Source: Methanoculleus caldifontis
Lineage (GTDB): Archaea; Halobacteriota; Methanomicrobia; Methanomicrobiales; Methanoculleaceae
Length of the DNA stretch: 64,000 bases
Direction: 5' to 3'
NCBI RefSeq assembly: GCF_032842345.1
Contig: NZ_WBKO01000001.1
Span: forward strand, 62,001 to 126,000
Part shown: positions 63,597 through 64,000 of the stretch, piece after piece
Numbering within the stretch: position 1 is the first letter of the stretch
Layout: the number at the start of each line of letters is the position of its first letter
The notes under the pieces: model-generated
What the model saw: the letters and a program-made list of their open reading frames with translations, nothing else
The model's database searches: none
Told to the model about the DNA's origin: nothing
Translations under genes and position numbers: made by a program

Positions 63597-63717
63597 AGAC
63601 TTCGCGCTCTTCGCGGCTCGCACCTGCGGTGCTCAAGCTCGCTGCGCTCGCACTTCGCGTGAGATTGTATCGCCATCCTACACGGAGCCTCACGCGAAGC
63701 CGCGAAGGCCGCGAAGT
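63597..63717. repeat. Dispersed palindrome, copy 5, with a nested hairpin element
   Basis: The right arm (CTCACGCGAAGCCGCG...) and 25-base spacer match other copies. The left arm starts CTTCGCGCTCTTCGCGGC, is then interrupted by GCACC-TGC-GGTGC and a GCTCGCTGCGCTCGC stretch, and resumes with ACTTCGCGTGAG. So a hairpin element sits inside a palindrome copy. Confidence 0.8.
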
Positions 63718-64000
63718 GCAACTGCCTGCAGGGCAGGAGCATGAGCACCGTCAGGTGCGAAGAACGACGCTCCTGCGGAGCGGAGTTGGAGCACCGGAGG
63801 TGCGACTTGCGAGCAAAGCGAGCATGAGAAGCCCTCAGGCTTCGAAGCGTGAACGAAGTGAGCGTGAGCACCGTCAGGTGCGAAGTGCGAGCAAAGCGAG
63901 CATGAGAAGCCCTCAGGCTTCGAAGCGTGAACGAAGTGAGCGTGAGCACCGTCAGGTGCGAAGTGCGAGCAAAGCGAGCATGAGAAGCCCTCAGGCTTCG
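63718..64000. repeat. Composite repeat and 78-bp tandem array running off the right edge
   Basis: 63718-63809 is a chain of hairpins (CTGCC/GGCAG, GCACC-GTCA-GGTGC, CGCTCC-TGC-GGAGCG, GCACC-GGA-GGTGC). From 63810 a 78-base unit is repeated: 63810-63887, 63888-63965 and a third from 63966 cut by the window end. Each unit contains GAAGCC-CTCA-GGCTTC and GCACC-GTCA-GGTGC. The first two full copies look identical, so they are recent. No protein gene is supported between 63454 and 64000. Confidence 0.92.

Overview
This window is a piece of a GC-rich (about 60 percent by eye) euryarchaeal chromosome, most likely from a hydrogenotrophic methanogen of the Methanomicrobiales close to Methanoculleus. 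The evidence is an archaeal histone, RadA, FEN1 with a PIP box, a split GMP synthase, archaeal TATA/BRE promoters, several families known mainly from methanogens (DUF1890, DUF1894, DUF2193, DUF2180), an archaeal phosphoribulokinase, and a presenilin/SPP homologue. The catalytic aspartates of that homologue fall at D162 and D220, the numbering I recall for the crystallised Methanoculleus marisnigri protein. No rRNA, phage or CRISPR array was seen. There is one tRNA gene, tRNA-Cys, placed directly in front of cysteinyl-tRNA synthetase. Family names come from recognising motifs and from memory, not from database searches.

Layout. 1-9 kb: a PAS sensor, a helical unknown, a hotdog thioesterase, then a biosynthetic run (pyrG, guaAB, argD, hisC, adenylate-kinase-like, CDP-alcohol phosphatidyltransferase) with overlapping stops and starts. 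9-19.6 kb: TspO, tRNA-Cys/cysS, a receiver-PAS-PAS-GAF histidine kinase, a FetAB-type ABC exporter, and a large exported dockerin protein in which two six-repeat propellers appear to be inserted into PKD domains. 19.9-23.4 kb: a minus-strand cluster IscS-IscU-CutA-FdhD-DUF1890-DUF1894 that links sulfur mobilisation to formate dehydrogenase maturation. 23.5-34 kb: lysine synthesis (dapL, lysA), DNA repair and chromatin (RPA-like, radA, histone, fen), a CBS regulator, a NOG1-like GTPase and the intramembrane protease. 34-45.3 kb: DUF2193/DUF2180, aquaporin, a thiamine-diphosphate enzyme overlapping a rubredoxin, slipin, endonuclease V, an F420H2-oxidase-like flavoprotein, phosphoribulokinase and TrkH. 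46-51.7 kb: an uncharacterised nitrogenase-like system, with a NifH-like reductase and a NifD/K-like protein together, and a second NifD/K-like protein 2.5 kb away on the opposite strand. 52-59.3 kb: leuCDB and mutSL. 59.4-64 kb: two tiny overlapping frames, three exported proteins with look-alike near-leaderless promoters (two are Lon/S16-type proteases), repeat arrays, and a methyltransferase that carries a repeat inside its coding region and has no normal start codon.

The gaps between genes are not random. A dispersed palindrome (arms related to CTTCGCGGCTTCGCG...CTTCGCGTGAG, 24-26 nt spacer) occurs at about 8.9, 19.8, 37.2, 51.8 and 63.7 kb. A second family of small tandem hairpins (core GCACC-loop-GGTGC) forms 46-, 47- and 78-bp tandem arrays, is nested inside one palindrome copy, and is inserted in frame in the methyltransferase gene. 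The most promising candidates for undescribed biology are the split nitrogenase-like system, the propeller-in-PKD surface protein, the mobile hairpin family, and a structured intergenic locus at 37.4-37.7 kb that has its own promoter.
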